This document shows, piece by piece, positions 1 through 11,412 of a stretch of DNA of 64,000 nt. The translations under genes were made by a program, and so were the position numbers. The stretch comes from an uncultured Bacteroidia bacterium (GTDB lineage Bacteria; Bacteroidota; Bacteroidia; Bacteroidales; Prolixibacteraceae). The DNA is taken from assembly GCA_903905505.1 (NCBI GenBank), contig CAIVGL010000074.1, positions 22,278-86,277 on the forward strand. Reading direction: 5' to 3'. Each line of letters begins with the position of its first letter. Positions within the stretch are counted from its first letter, which is position 1. The notes beneath the pieces are model-generated. The model worked only from the letters and a program-made list of their open reading frames with translations. It searched no databases and had not been told where the DNA came from.

Positions 1-564
1 ATGGCAAGGCAAGGTGCAGGAATAGGCTTATCGATTGCTAAAGGGTTTGTTGAGCTTCTTGGAGGAAGAATGTGGGTCAAGAGTGAACTAGGAAAAGGAT
101 CACAGATTTATTTTACCTTAAAAGACATGAAAGAAACTATCGCAGACTCGAAATTTAATGCCAAAATTCCATTAGAAAATAATGGCTATAAAATATCAAA
201 TTTAAAAATCCTTATCGTAGAGGACAATGATACCTCCGAAAAACTATTAACCATTCTAGTTCGACCTTTCAGTTTTGAGACCTTGGTTGCCAGAACTGGA
301 TTTCAGGCTATTGAGTCATGTCGAAATCATCCAGATATTGATCTGATTTTAATGGACATTGGACTTCCCGAATTGGATGGGTATGCAGCAACGAGGGAGA
401 TCAGGAAGTTTAACGCGGAGGTAATCATCATCTCACAAACGGCACATGGGTTAACCGGAGATGTTGAAAAATCAATCGAAGCAGGTTGCAACGACTACCT
501 ACTCAAACCAATTCAAAAAGAGACACTCTACTCGCTTATCTATAAATACTTTGATAAGTATTAG
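1..564 (+). CDS. C-terminal part of a hybrid sensor histidine kinase / response regulator (5' end outside window)
   Basis: This is the tail of a two-component hybrid kinase. Residues 5-14 (GAGIGLSIAK) are the G2 box of the HATPase_c ATP-binding domain, and the last strands of that domain run to about residue 40. After a linker, residues 68-187 form a receiver domain with the acidic pair E74/D75, phospho-acceptor D119 in LILMDIG, T147 and K169. The HATPase domain is cut at its G2 box, so the ATG at base 1 is an internal Met and the dimerisation/phosphotransfer region lies outside the window. No output domain follows the receiver, so phosphate is probably passed to a separate Hpt or regulator protein. 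The sensed signal cannot be told from this fragment. Confidence 0.9.
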   Translation: MARQGAGIGLSIAKGFVELLGGRMWVKSELGKGSQIYFTLKDMKETIADSKFNAKIPLENNGYKISNLKILIVEDNDTSEKLLTILVRPFSFETLVARTGFQAIESCRNHPDIDLILMDIGLPELDGYAATREIRKFNAEVIIISQTAHGLTGDVEKSIEAGCNDYLLKPIQKETLYSLIYKYFDKY

Positions 565-704
565 CTTAGTTGTATTTGGCAAAGCTTAAATAAAGCACAA
601 TCACTTCAAAAACCTAGGATTTAGTATGAAGCCAAAGCTTAACTATTTCGGATTGAATTATCTTTATCTTTAGGGTCTTTAATCCAATCTCAAATCAGCA
701 ATTA

Positions 705-1700
705 ATGAGTAGCATTCCTCTTTCCGTTCTAGAATTAGCAACAGTGATAGCTGGTGGTAATTCTAGGTCAGCAATTAGCAATACCGTGAAAGTCGCTCAA
801 CATGCTGAGACTTTAGGATTTCGACGAATCTGGATGGCTGAGCACCATAATATTCAACATATCGCAAGTTCTGCAACTTCCGTATTAATTGGGCATGTTG
901 CAGGAAAAACAAATCAGATCAGAGTTGGCTCAGGAGGGATCATGCTCCCTAACCATAGTCCATTAGTTATTGCCGAACAGTTTGGAACGCTAGAAACCAT
1001 ATATCCCTCTAGAATAGATCTTGGTTTAGGTCGCGCTCCCGGAACCGATCAGCTTACGGCTCGAGCCTTGAGGCGCGACAACATGGAAACCTCCATGAAC
1101 TTTCCGCAGGATGTCAAGCAGCTTCAAGCTTATTTTAGTTCAGATAATGAATCAGCCAAAGTCCGTGCTTTTCCAGGAGAAGGACTTGAAATTCCAATTT
1201 GGATCTTAGGGTCCAGCACCGACAGTGCCTATTTAGCAGCAGAATTTGGATTGCCTTATGCTTTTGCAGCTCATTTCGCCCCTCAACAATTTCGGGCAGC
1301 CATTGATATTTATCGGAATAATTTCAAACCATCCAAGGTACTTGAAAAACCATATGTGATGGCTTGCGTCAATATCTTTGGAGCCGACACCGACGAAGAA
1401 GCCGAATTTCTAGCCACGAGCCTGATCCGTTTATTTATTGGGATTATCACCAACGAAAGAAAACCACTAATGCCTCCAGGCGACCTGCCAACTAGCTACT
1501 ATATGCCGGATGTGAAAACCTATGTCAACTCCATGCTTTCTTGCACCTTTAAAGGAAGTGTTTCAACTCTGCGGAGAGACCTCACAACCTTTATTGCCGA
1601 TACAGGCATCGATGAATTGATGGCCACTAGTCATATTTACGATTTCGAAGCCAAGTTAAAGTCATTTTCGATCTTAAATGAAGCTCTAAAAAAGGCTTAA
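705..1700 (+). CDS. LLM-class flavin-dependent oxidoreductase (MsnO8-like)
   Basis: A 331-residue luciferase-like monooxygenase fold that would use FMNH2 from a partner reductase. The conserved blocks of the MsnO8-type subgroup are visible: AEHH at residues 45-48, the [12 protein letters not shown] flavin-pocket segment near 75-86, and [11 protein letters not shown] near 105-115. The length is normal for the subgroup. The substrate is unknown, since these proteins are widely annotated but rarely characterised. The ATG at 705 is the first start that keeps the beta-1 strand intact. The gene stands alone between a sensor kinase and an SDR gene, and no operon partner supplies a functional hint. 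Confidence 0.85.
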   Translation: MSSIPLSVLELATVIAGGNSRSAISNTVKVAQHAETLGFRRIWMAEHHNIQHIASSATSVLIGHVAGKTNQIRVGSGGIMLPNHSPLVIAEQFGTLETIYPSRIDLGLGRAPGTDQLTARALRRDNMETSMNFPQDVKQLQAYFSSDNESAKVRAFPGEGLEIPIWILGSSTDSAYLAAEFGLPYAFAAHFAPQQFRAAIDIYRNNFKPSKVLEKPYVMACVNIFGADTDEEAEFLATSLIRLFIGIITNERKPLMPPGDLPTSYYMPDVKTYVNSMLSCTFKGSVSTLRRDLTTFIADTGIDELMATSHIYDFEAKLKSFSILNEALKKA

Positions 1701-1810
1701 TTACGGTGATATCTGCAGAAATCTATTTAAGGAAGCAGTTCTAATGTCAATCCATCTTAATTTTTAAATCTTGATCATTAAAGATTCTAAAGCAGAATCC
1801 GAAACATCGT

Positions 1811-1818
1811 TATCTTTG
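1811..1818 (+). promoter_or_regulatory. Bacteroidota -7 promoter box (TATCTTTG) upstream of the SDR gene
   Basis: Matches the Bacteroidota consensus TAnnTTTG and lies 27 bases before the ATG at 1846. It argues against the upstream in-frame TTG at 1771, which would sit ahead of the promoter. No clear -33 TTG was found. Confidence 0.55.
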
Positions 1819-1845
1819 CGAATTAAGAAAGAACAAAAAATAACC

Positions 1846-3399
1846 ATGGATCATCACGAGGAAGGGCCAAAAAAATTAACAAACCACGAGGTCGACAACT
1901 GCATATCGGTCTTGGAACACTTATTGGAAAATGGCGACCAACTCGTGCATCTATCTAAAGAGCAAATCTTACGACTAATGAAGTCAGCTGGACAGCTCAC
2001 ACGTCCAGACAAAGTTGAAATTTACAAACGTAACAAAAGCGTAAAAGTCGCTAGAAGAAAGGCAGAGATTGAACAGAATAAACTTGCGAAGGCCTCCACA
2101 AGTATTCGTAGCGCTCGAACTGCTGCGATCTTTGAAGCCCCATCACAAATGGCGCTTCCCGAATCAAATGCCACAAAAGATAAGAAATTCTTGTCATCGG
2201 CCCAGAACTGTTACGTTTGCAAGAAATTATATACAGAGATTCATCATTTCTACGATGCTATGTGCACCTCGTGTGGTGATTTAAACTATCTAAAAAGATT
2301 TCAAACCTGCGATCTAACTGGTCAGATTGCGTTGATCACGGGTTCAAGGTTAAAGATTGGCTATCATGCCACCTTGATGTTACTTCGCTCAGGAGCTACC
2401 GTGATTGCGACAACGCGATTCCCTGCAGATTCGGCCATTCGGTTTGCAAAAGAAAAAGACTTTACTACTTGGGGAAATAGATTGCATATTTATGGTCTTG
2501 ATCTGAGACACATTCCTAGCGTGGAATTATTTGCAACCTATGTGGAACAAAACTATGAGAGACTCGATTTATTGATTAACAATGCAGCACAGACTGTGCG
2601 TAGACCATCTGGTTTCTATACACACCTGATGGCCAACGAGCTTCTCCCCCATCCCGAACATTCAAAAGAAGTTCAGCTCTTACTCAATCATCATCAGAAA
2701 TGCTTACATGAACTTGAAAATTTCGAACTATCGGGAGATGGCTCAAAAAAAGCCATGGCTGTAACCTGGAGTGGACAAGCACCTGGCATTGGCATTAGAG
2801 CCTCAGCTCAACTTTCGCAGGTCCCCTATAAATTTGATAATTCCATTGAAGCCAGAGAGGTTTTTCCAGAAGGAAAATTAGACGCCGATCTTCAACAAGT
2901 TGACTTGCGCAAAACAAACAGCTGGAGATTGAAACTTGGGGAGATCGAAACGCTCGAAATGGTAGAAGTTCAGCTTGTGAACGCCGTTGCCCCCTTTGTG
3001 CTTTGCAACAGACTTACTGCCTTGATGAAAAAGGATTTTACAGGGAAAAAACATGTGGTTAACGTATCAGCGATGGAAGGTAAGTTTCATACTTTCACAA
3101 AAGCCGATCGTCATCCGCATACGAACATGGCCAAAGCAGCTCTCAATATGCTCACCCATACTGCCGCTAGTGATTTAGCAAAACATGGTATCTATATGAA
3201 TGCGGTAGATACCGGTTGGGTTACCGATGAAGATCCGATCGAACTCTCCAAGCACAAGCAAGAGATTCATGATTTTCAGCCACCACTCGATATTGTAGAT
3301 GGTGCCGCACGGGTATGTGATCCATTTATCGACGGCATCAATACGGGCAAACATTGGAGTGGTCAGTTCCTAAAAGACTACTTTCCAATAAGCTGGTAA
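1846..3399 (+). CDS. SDR-family protein with N-terminal Cys4 motif and atypical active site
   Basis: A 517-residue protein. The N-terminal ~115 residues are charged and mostly helical. A four-cysteine motif follows (C122-x2-C125 and C140-x2-C143), probably a zinc knuckle, and then a short-chain dehydrogenase Rossmann domain. The cofactor loop reads TGSRLKIG instead of TGxxxGIG, and NNAG reads NNAA. The YxxxK catalytic motif reads TNMAK, so the catalytic Tyr is missing although the Lys and the VNVS serine remain. From memory, the same substituted motifs recur in a large uncharacterised SDR group in bacteria and fungi, so this looks like a family trait rather than decay. The ATG at 1846 is chosen because a promoter box precedes it. 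Substrate and even catalytic activity are unknown. Confidence 0.8.
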   Translation: MDHHEEGPKKLTNHEVDNCISVLEHLLENGDQLVHLSKEQILRLMKSAGQLTRPDKVEIYKRNKSVKVARRKAEIEQNKLAKASTSIRSARTAAIFEAPSQMALPESNATKDKKFLSSAQNCYVCKKLYTEIHHFYDAMCTSCGDLNYLKRFQTCDLTGQIALITGSRLKIGYHATLMLLRSGATVIATTRFPADSAIRFAKEKDFTTWGNRLHIYGLDLRHIPSVELFATYVEQNYERLDLLINNAAQTVRRPSGFYTHLMANELLPHPEHSKEVQLLLNHHQKCLHELENFELSGDGSKKAMAVTWSGQAPGIGIRASAQLSQVPYKFDNSIEAREVFPEGKLDADLQQVDLRKTNSWRLKLGEIETLEMVEVQLVNAVAPFVLCNRLTALMKKDFTGKKHVVNVSAMEGKFHTFTKADRHPHTNMAKAALNMLTHTAASDLAKHGIYMNAVDTGWVTDEDPIELSKHKQEIHDFQPPLDIVDGAARVCDPFIDGINTGKHWSGQFLKDYFPISW

Positions 3400-3488
3400 G
3401 AGCATTTAAAAACTCAGAATCTATTTTCTATTTAAATATCGACTGACAGACAAATAATTTCTGTTTATTTGTGGATCAAACCTCAACT

Positions 3489-4301
3489 ATGCTTAAGGAA
3501 ATAGTAAATACCATCTACCGGGACTCCGAGTTAGGAGCGGAAAATTACCGACAGTCACCAGCTGGAAAAAAGCTCGACTTGAAGGTCATAATCATATGCA
3601 TAACCACGGCTATTTCATTAACGCTCATAAAGTACTTCTCAAATTACAACATACTGATTAACAGCGTTGAATTTTTCAATCATGATAGTGCCGTGCGACT
3701 ACGCGAGTTATTTTTCAATGGTCCAGATGCTCAATTTATGCGACTCACAAATTGGGCACTAATAACAACCGTCGGATATTTCTTACTTCCCCTAATAGCT
3801 GTTAAATTAATTTTCAAAGAATCACTCCAGGATTATGGATTAACCTTTAAGAATGCGCTAAAAGACTACCGTATATATTTGATAATGATTGCATTTATGA
3901 TCCCACTCGTGCTTGTAATCTCTTTCAATCCTAGTTTTCAAGCGAAATACCCCTTTTATCAAATAGCCCCAAACCAACCCTTAACACCTCAATTCTTTCT
4001 CTGGGAATTTGAATACCTGCTTCAATTTTTTGCAGTTGAATTTTTCTTTCGTGGCTTCTTACTTCACGGTCTAAAGCACCGGTTTGGATATTATGCCGTA
4101 TTTATAATGACCATCCCTTATTGCATGATCCATTTTGGCAAACCCATGGCTGAAACCTTAGCAGCGATTGTGGCTGGTGTAGTACTAGGAACACTAAGTC
4201 TAAAAAGCAAGAATATTTACCTGGGATTTCTAATCCACATCAGCGTAGCTATAACGATGGACATTTGTGCACTATGGCAAAAAGGGGTACTTCATTTCTA
4301 A
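3489..4301 (+). CDS. CPBP-family intramembrane protease (Rce1/CAAX-like)
   Basis: A multi-spanning membrane protein of about 270 residues with the Abi/CPBP core. The first motif is AVEFFFRGFL, where the Glu and the Arg of the ExxxR catalytic element are present but the usual double Glu is a single one. A second motif, MIHFGKP, supplies the catalytic His. Members are glutamic intramembrane endopeptidases related to eukaryotic CAAX prenyl protease 2; bacterial substrates are mostly unknown. An in-frame GTG at 3471 would add six residues. I prefer the ATG because a weak TTTATTTG box overlaps the GTG. The gene ends 14 bases from the stop of the convergent FAD oxidoreductase gene. Confidence 0.75.
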   Translation: MLKEIVNTIYRDSELGAENYRQSPAGKKLDLKVIIICITTAISLTLIKYFSNYNILINSVEFFNHDSAVRLRELFFNGPDAQFMRLTNWALITTVGYFLLPLIAVKLIFKESLQDYGLTFKNALKDYRIYLIMIAFMIPLVLVISFNPSFQAKYPFYQIAPNQPLTPQFFLWEFEYLLQFFAVEFFFRGFLLHGLKHRFGYYAVFIMTIPYCMIHFGKPMAETLAAIVAGVVLGTLSLKSKNIYLGFLIHISVAITMDICALWQKGVLHF

Positions 4302-4315
4302 TTTGACGAAGTAGA

Positions 4316-5380
4316 TCAGTTTGCCACAAAGAATTTCTTGGTATGACGTTTAATATCACAGGAGGGCTTGAGCGGCTCATTCTTAAGCAAAAAATCAGAA
4401 AAATGCTGGCTATACCAAGGGATTTGCAAGCTCCCCTTTGATCCAAAACCATTAAAAATAGCGAGCTTATTATTTTCAGGATGTAAGCCTAGGTAAGGAT
4501 TTCGGTCAAGCGTGGTGGGTCTTACATTCGCTTCATGACGAATAACATGCGACTCGAATGGGACAGTCATTAATTGATTAACCGCCAACATTAACTCCTC
4601 TTTAGCTGAATCTGTGGGAATAGCATTGAGATTTTCGCGATCAAAAGTTGCCCCTATTCGAGCCTGATGATCATTTAAAGGAATTAACCAGTTTCCAAAA
4701 TTCACCATTTTATCGGCCAGCTGATGTGAATGCTCAACTGTTATAATCTCACCTTTCACAGGCTGAAAGGGAAGCCAAGAGAACCAAGGATTCTGAATTG
4801 CCTGGTACCCTTCACAAAAAATCACTTGTTTGGACTCCATATCCCTCCAACGCAAAGTTGGTTCTAACTGAAGCTCATCAATCTTAAAATCAGATTTTAA
4901 ATACGCTCCTTTATCAATAAAAAAAGCTTTCAAGCACTCCAGCAGAGGCTGAGTTAACAAGTAACCGGTTTGCTCTTGCTCTACAATACCCAGTGGAGCA
5001 TTCAGAGTGCCAGTGTATTCATTCTGCAGATGGTTTTCTTTGATGTATGATTTGTAACTAGCATCATCGAAACGCTTCGTCGCATTTTCAATCTCCAACT
5101 TATCTTTAAAAATCCTCAACATTGGCTTCTCCACATAAAACGTCTGACCAAAAGTCTGTTCAAAAAGTGAATAATAAGCTTTGGCAGCAGGAAGCAAAAC
5201 ATCCACATCGGCTGATTTAACAAAACGCATTCCTGTGATAGGATTGATCAAACCAGCGGCAACTTGCGAGGCATTCGGCATGCCATTATCAACTAATAAC
5301 ACCTTAGCACCTCGCTGTATAAGTTCCCAGGCAAGCATACTTCCTGCTAATCCTTGTCCAACGATAAGAAAATCTACCAT
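4316..5380 (-). CDS. FAD-dependent oxidoreductase (DAO family)
   Basis: A 354-residue flavoprotein of the D-amino-acid oxidase / glycine oxidase superfamily. The N-terminus MVDFLIVGQGLAGS carries the dinucleotide-binding GxGxxG, followed by the acidic end of strand 2 (LLVDNG) and the AAGLINPITG flavin segment. The C-terminal region with RPTTLDRNPYLG and FNGFGSKG is typical of DAO proteins. Upstream in-frame ATG codons would add 18 residues ahead of the Rossmann strand, so the start at 5380 is preferred. The substrate, an amine or imino acid, cannot be fixed from sequence. Monocistronic and convergent with the CPBP gene. Confidence 0.8.
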   Translation of the reverse strand: MVDFLIVGQGLAGSMLAWELIQRGAKVLLVDNGMPNASQVAAGLINPITGMRFVKSADVDVLLPAAKAYYSLFEQTFGQTFYVEKPMLRIFKDKLEIENATKRFDDASYKSYIKENHLQNEYTGTLNAPLGIVEQEQTGYLLTQPLLECLKAFFIDKGAYLKSDFKIDELQLEPTLRWRDMESKQVIFCEGYQAIQNPWFSWLPFQPVKGEIITVEHSHQLADKMVNFGNWLIPLNDHQARIGATFDRENLNAIPTDSAKEELMLAVNQLMTVPFESHVIRHEANVRPTTLDRNPYLGLHPENNKLAIFNGFGSKGSLQIPWYSQHFSDFLLKNEPLKPSCDIKRHTKKFFVAN

Positions 5381-5467
5381 ATTTTCAATATTATACTGCT
5401 CTAAGGTCTTAAAATTCAAAAACCAAAGATACACTTTGAAAACAAACGCAGTAAAAATTAGATTATT

Positions 5468-5475
5468 TATCTTTG
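5468..5475 (+). promoter_or_regulatory. Bacteroidota -7 promoter box (TATCTTTG) before the broken envelope gene
   Basis: TAnnTTTG match 65 bases upstream of the ATG at 5541. Its presence shows that the interrupted reading frame at 5541-6368 still has its own promoter. Confidence 0.5.
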
Positions 5476-5540
5476 CAGCATATTCAAATTTATATTCAAT
5501 TAAAATTAGTTCATCACATTATAATTCACACTCTACAATA

Positions 5541-6368
5541 ATGATAAAACAATTAAAAACAGCGACTTATATCTATTCGTCATTTTCAATTTTTCGAATC
5601 ACACTATTCTGCTCACTTGCTCCTACTAAAAGTTTTGCACAATAGGATTATGAAATTCAAGTCTATCCATCGCAAACGATAGGAAAAGGATATACCATCG
5701 TTGAACTGCACAGCAACACTTCATTTAGAGGCCATGGGATGGCAGATGGTGTTCGACCCACGCAGAATGCCTTTCGTGAGACATTAGAGATAACACACGG
5801 CTTTACCTCAACTTCCGAAGTTGGATTTTACCAATTCACAAATATTCAAAGTGGCTTTGAAACACAATGGGTTGGGTCGCATATCCGTCCGCGTATCAGT
5901 ATCCCAGAAGAGTGGAATTGGCCGTTGGGCATTAGTTTATCCACTGAAGTAGGCTATCAACGAAGAGAATACTCTGCAGATACATGGACGACTGAGATTA
6001 GACCAATCTTTGATAAAGATTTCAAAAGTTGCTACATCTCTTTTAATCCGGTATTAGGCAAATCATTCAGAGGATTAAATCAGGATGAAAATTTCGATTT
6101 TGCACCTAGCTGTAAGATTGCCGTTCATTTAAGTCCAAAAGTTGACCTAGGAGCTGAATATTATGGTTCGATGGGCCCAATTGGCAGTCAGACTCCTATT
6201 AAAGAGCAAAGCCAAGCTATTTATGCCGCTTTAGATTTAGAACTTCATCCAGATTGGGACTTTAATTTTGGAACTGGCTGGGGGCTAACTCAAGCAACCG
6301 ATGGATTTATCGCAAAGCTTATTTTCGGATATCGATTTGGCAGCAAAGCCCAAAAGACGAAAGGATAA
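5541..6368 (+). pseudogene. Predicted envelope beta-rich protein gene interrupted by an in-frame TAG
   Basis: The frame opens at 5541 with a basic start, a hydrophobic stretch and a SFAQ ending, which is a typical signal peptide. It then meets TAG at 5643-5645 (codon 35) and continues in the same frame for another 240 codons to 6368. The continuation begins DYEIQVYPS and contains GVRPTQN, HETLEI-like and VGSHIRPR segments that I recognise as a conserved Bacteroidota family of secreted or outer-membrane, antiparallel-strand proteins of unknown role. One C-to-T change of CAG to TAG at the signal cleavage site would explain the break. Restart at the ATG at 5739 would give 209 residues without a signal peptide. 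No other lesion is visible, so the mutation is recent or the base is a sequence error. Confidence 0.75.
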
Positions 6369-6383
6369 CCAGAAACTTAGGTT

Positions 6384-7826
6384 TTATTTGGATTCAACAT
6401 TTAATTTCTCCCCGTTAAACCAACGATTAAGTTGATCTTCAAAAAGATGGCCAGCATTTGCTTGTGAGCCTTGAAAATTATTAACCATCAAGGTAAAAAT
6501 TATTTTCTCACCCGATTTTGCAGTAAACAAGCCAGCTAAACTACGAACCCGTGTCATTGAGCCTGTTTTCGCTTGCAGGTTAAGTTTTAGTGGGCTGCTG
6601 ACAAATGAGTTTTTCAATGTTCCACTTTGACCCGCGAGAGGGAGTGAATTGAAAAATATGGTTCGATTCGGATCGGCATACATGTAACGCAATATTTCGA
6701 CTAATGTGCGAGGACAGATCCCATTTGAGCGGGACAAACCGCTACCATCAGTCTGATAATATCCATCGAGAAAAATTTTCCGATCAGTCCAAAACTCACG
6801 AACGGCCTCCAAGCTCTTCGTTAACGAAGAGGATCCTTTTTGTTTGCGTCCAATCTCGCGCAAGAGATGTTCGGCAAATAAGTTAATACTCTCTTGATTT
6901 AACGGAACCAGGAGATCTTTCAATGGAGGCGAAAGTTTATCTGCGACCACAACCATTTCAGACGAAAAATCCCGATCTTTTAATACAACATTGCCTTCAA
7001 GGGTAACACCTTGAATCTTTAAAATACGCATAAATTCAAGTGCGGCCTGTCGGGAAGGATTTGGCATAGCTGCCTTAACGGAAAAATCGGGCTGGTCGAT
7101 GGGGATAGTTCCCTCAATGACTTGATTCGTTGATCCAGGAGCCCCAAACACCAAGGTATGATCTCCATTATCGATACTTGAGTACACCTGATTGTGGAGT
7201 AACAGGTTTTCAATTTGAGGGGTCGTGTTTACAAGCAGAGCAGGACTGCCAGTCTCATGCGTTGTAGAAAGGTGGATTGAATAGGTGTTATCGAGATAGG
7301 TTAAAGCGGAAACTGAAGCACCGTAATAATTTCCAATATCTTCCCAAAGCCAACCACCTGGTACCATTGGACCTTCAAGCTTTGACAGGTCTAGGATGAT
7401 ATCACCTGAGATTTTTTTTATTCCTTGCTCTGCAATTGCCTTAGCCCATTGCTCAAAGGTTCCACGATAATGATCAGTAAAGTACTCCGAATAAAATGCA
7501 GGATCACACCCCCCTTTGACAACCAAATTTCCTGTTAAGGACTCATTTTGGGGATCAACTTTTCCTACATATCCCAATTGGGTATGAAAAGTAAAATCGG
7601 GTCCTAGTACCTGAAGGGCCGTAGCTGTGGTAATAATCTTCATCACTGAAGCAGGAACCAAGCTAACCTGAGAAGTTTGACTTATGATCTCACCTGTTTC
7701 AGCATTTAATGCATAAGCTCCATAACTTGCATGATCTATTAATTTAGATGCGGATCCCTTTTTAGAAGCACCGAAAACGATTAGACCACAAACGATTAAA
7801 AAAATAGAAATTAAAATTCTTCTCAT
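6384..7826 (-). CDS. dacB: D-alanyl-D-alanine carboxypeptidase/endopeptidase, PBP4 (S13) family
   Basis: A 480-residue periplasmic serine peptidase that trims D-Ala from muropeptides or cuts peptide cross-links. An N-terminal hydrophobic segment (residues about 3-20) serves as signal or anchor. The three penicillin-binding motifs are present in order: SVMK (S60-K63) as SxxK, SGLSRSN as the SxN region, and KTG in LQAKTGSM. The large insertion between the first two motifs is typical of the DacB/PBP4 class, and the length agrees. It converges with the broken envelope gene, only 15 bases away. A near-consensus box (TTGCTTTG) lies upstream in the leader. Confidence 0.92.
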   Translation of the reverse strand: MRRILISIFLIVCGLIVFGASKKGSASKLIDHASYGAYALNAETGEIISQTSQVSLVPASVMKIITTATALQVLGPDFTFHTQLGYVGKVDPQNESLTGNLVVKGGCDPAFYSEYFTDHYRGTFEQWAKAIAEQGIKKISGDIILDLSKLEGPMVPGGWLWEDIGNYYGASVSALTYLDNTYSIHLSTTHETGSPALLVNTTPQIENLLLHNQVYSSIDNGDHTLVFGAPGSTNQVIEGTIPIDQPDFSVKAAMPNPSRQAALEFMRILKIQGVTLEGNVVLKDRDFSSEMVVVADKLSPPLKDLLVPLNQESINLFAEHLLREIGRKQKGSSSLTKSLEAVREFWTDRKIFLDGYYQTDGSGLSRSNGICPRTLVEILRYMYADPNRTIFFNSLPLAGQSGTLKNSFVSSPLKLNLQAKTGSMTRVRSLAGLFTAKSGEKIIFTLMVNNFQGSQANAGHLFEDQLNRWFNGEKLNVESK

Positions 7827-8034
7827 TTTTAAGAGATAAATCAGTTACAAAGCAATCCTTTTTTATTAACTTTAGTTGAGTCGTTAAAAACGTCAAAAGA
7901 AGTTTTTAAACAAATTCAATTTACGTAAAATAGAGTCACAAAATAGCGATAATAAAACCAGAACACAAGAAATACAACACACTATAAGCAAAGTAAGTTT
8001 CAAAATAAACATCCGAGAATTTAAACTGGAAGTT

Positions 8035-9333
8035 ATGACAAAGAACTATGTGTACTTCGCCGCACCCTTACTTTTATGGGGGTTATTTATCTTTTGCACA
8101 AAAGCCGATGCCACAAACATTTTCAGCACTAAGGTGCACACTCAAGCAACAGACACATTAATGTATGATCAGGTTAGGAGCTCGGTCATCGACCAGCTAT
8201 CAAAAGAGCCATTGGCCTATGCCTCAGTAACCGTTGATGGAAGCAACATCGCCACCATAACGAATTCAGAGGGAGAATTCTTATTGAAAATTCCTAAATC
8301 AACACGAAAAAATTCGATTACGATCTCCTTTATTGGGTATAGAGACAAACAGATCGATCTCGATGTTTTCAAAAACGAAAAGGCAAAAATAGAACTTGAA
8401 CCGTTGATCATTAATCTTCATGAGATTAAGATCACACCTGAGAATCCAGAGCTAATTATCAGAACGGCGATGCACAACAGAGTCAAGAACTACTTAGACG
8501 TGCCGACAGAGATGATTACTTTTTACCGCGAAACAATCAAAAGAAGAAAAACGTATGTTTCATTAGCGGAGGCCGTTATTCAACTTTCAAAACAACCCTA
8601 TACCTCGATAAAAGAGGATGCGATTCAACTTTACAAAGCCAGAAAAAACACGGACTACACGAAGCTTGATACCTTAGAATTCAAACTGCAAGGAGGTCCA
8701 TTCAGTGCCATTTACCTCGATATCATGAAATATCCCGAAATGATCTTTACCGAAGATATGCTTGGTAATTATGAATTCAAACTTGATAATATGACAAAAA
8801 TAAACGATCGACTCATCTATGTCTTATCATTCAAGCAGCACTCGTTCACCTCCGATCCGCTTTATTTTGGAAAACTATACATCGATGCAGAGAGTTATGC
8901 GGTCACCAGTGCAACATTCAACTTAAACATCTCTAACAAAATTCTAGCTTCTGAGATGTTCATCAAAAGAAAGCCCCAAAGTTCAAGCGTCTATCCAACT
9001 TTAGCAACCTATCATATCGATTATCGCGAAAAAAATGGAAAGTGGTATCTTAGCTATGCTAGGGGTCATATCACCTTTAAAATAGATTGGAAAAGACGTT
9101 TATTTAACTCAAATTATGAATCCACCATTGAGATGGCGATCACCGATTGGAAAGTGAGGACTCTAATTGACACGCCATTAATCGATAAAATAAGGCCAAG
9201 CACAGTGCTTAGCGATCAGATATCTGGCTTTGCAGATCGAAATTTCTGGGGTGAATACAATGTCATTGAGCCAGAAAAGCCAATAGGTAATGCCATAAAG
9301 AAGATCCAAAAGAAACTTGAACAAGAAAAATAG
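8035..9333 (+). CDS. Carboxypeptidase-like regulatory domain protein of the cell envelope
   Basis: A 432-residue exported protein. A signal peptide covers roughly residues 1-27. Residues about 50-125 form the beta-sandwich CarboxypepD_reg-like domain (YASVTVDG, NSEGEFLLKIP, ISFIGYRDKQIDL), which in Bacteroidota is commonly the plug-proximal domain of TonB receptors or a stand-alone envelope module. The remaining ~300 residues are beta-rich, contain no TonB plug or barrel, and resemble the long uncharacterised tail seen in stand-alone versions. Function unknown; a structural or surface-assembly role is the usual guess. The 208-bp leader upstream is AT-rich with no clear promoter box. Confidence 0.75.
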   Translation: MTKNYVYFAAPLLLWGLFIFCTKADATNIFSTKVHTQATDTLMYDQVRSSVIDQLSKEPLAYASVTVDGSNIATITNSEGEFLLKIPKSTRKNSITISFIGYRDKQIDLDVFKNEKAKIELEPLIINLHEIKITPENPELIIRTAMHNRVKNYLDVPTEMITFYRETIKRRKTYVSLAEAVIQLSKQPYTSIKEDAIQLYKARKNTDYTKLDTLEFKLQGGPFSAIYLDIMKYPEMIFTEDMLGNYEFKLDNMTKINDRLIYVLSFKQHSFTSDPLYFGKLYIDAESYAVTSATFNLNISNKILASEMFIKRKPQSSSVYPTLATYHIDYREKNGKWYLSYARGHITFKIDWKRRLFNSNYESTIEMAITDWKVRTLIDTPLIDKIRPSTVLSDQISGFADRNFWGEYNVIEPEKPIGNAIKKIQKKLEQEK

Positions 9334-9452
9334 CCATTTAAAAGATTACTAATTTCGATACCGGATTAACACAATAGGCCTATATGTTTCGAAATTTAAC
9401 CTCCTCTTAACAGTTGATTCTAAAATTTATTTCAGATCAAAAGATGAATGAT

Positions 9453-9460
9453 TATCTTTG
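9453..9460 (+). promoter_or_regulatory. Bacteroidota -7 promoter box (TATCTTTG) for enolase
   Basis: TAnnTTTG match 90 bases before the eno ATG, leaving a leader of about 80 bases. No convincing -33 element was seen. Confidence 0.55.
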
Positions 9461-9537
9461 CGTGGTTTTTACGATTTTGTATACCTTTCATAGTTAACAC
9501 GATCGGCTTAAATGAATATTATTGTTTAATCGAATAA

Positions 9538-10851
<1,314 letters not shown>

Positions 10852-10867
10852 TTAAAGCTATCACATA

Positions 10868-10899
10868 AAAAAAGGTGCTCCAATGGGGCACCTTTTTTT
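10868..10899. terminator. Intrinsic terminator between eno and queF, probably bidirectional
   Basis: GGTGCTCC and GGGGCACC pair around a three-base loop, flanked by an A-run on the left and a T-run on the right. It can therefore stop transcription from both convergent genes. Confidence 0.85.
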
Positions 10900-10938
10900 A
10901 TGTTTATAACAGAACGAAAATAGTCAACTTAAGTAAAC

Positions 10939-11412
10939 TTAACGATTATCTATTTTTTCAGGTGATAGATCGTGGTTCATCAACCGAAATTGAGCCATCT
11001 CCTCAAATTTCGTTTTAGGTTTGCCGTAATTGCAGTATGGATCAATGCTTATTCCTCCTCGAGGAGTAAACTTACCCCAGACCTCAATATAACGAGGCTC
11101 CATCAAGGCAATTAAATCTTTCATAATTTGGTTAACACAGTCTTCATGAAATGCTCCATGATTGCGAAAACTAAATAAATAAAGCTTTAAACTTTTACTC
11201 TCAACCATTTTGATGTCGGGAATATAACTGATATAGATCGCGGCAAAATCAGGCTGTCCTGTTATCGGACACAGCGAAGTAAATTCAGGACAATTAAATT
11301 TCACAAAATAATCATTACCCGAATGCTTATTCTCAAAAGATTCAAGAACGGCCGGGGAATACCCAAATTCATAGGTCGTCTGTTTTCCCAAATGTTTTAA
11401 ATCATCCATCAT
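10939..11412 (-). CDS. queF: NADPH-dependent 7-cyano-7-deazaguanine (preQ0) reductase
   Basis: Reduces the nitrile of preQ0 to the aminomethyl group of preQ1 in queuosine synthesis. The 157-residue length marks the short unimodular type. The thioimide-forming C48 and acid D55 are in [10 protein letters not shown], and the [16 protein letters not shown] block (residues 71-86) is the QueF signature for NADPH and substrate binding. It is the last gene of the transporter-queC-queF operon, with an 11-base overlap with queC that suggests translational coupling. Confidence 0.96.
   Translation of the reverse strand: MMDDLKHLGKQTTYEFGYSPAVLESFENKHSGNDYFVKFNCPEFTSLCPITGQPDFAAIYISYIPDIKMVESKSLKLYLFSFRNHGAFHEDCVNQIMKDLIALMEPRYIEVWGKFTPRGGISIDPYCNYGKPKTKFEEMAQFRLMNHDLSPEKIDNR

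Noticed and set aside
1771..1845. N-terminal extension of the SDR gene from a TTG
   Set aside because: A promoter box at 1811-1818 lies inside the extension, and the extra residues are not family-like.
5739..6368. Calling the downstream 209-residue frame as an intact gene
   Set aside because: It lacks a signal peptide and begins in the middle of the conserved domain; the frame upstream of the TAG supplies both.
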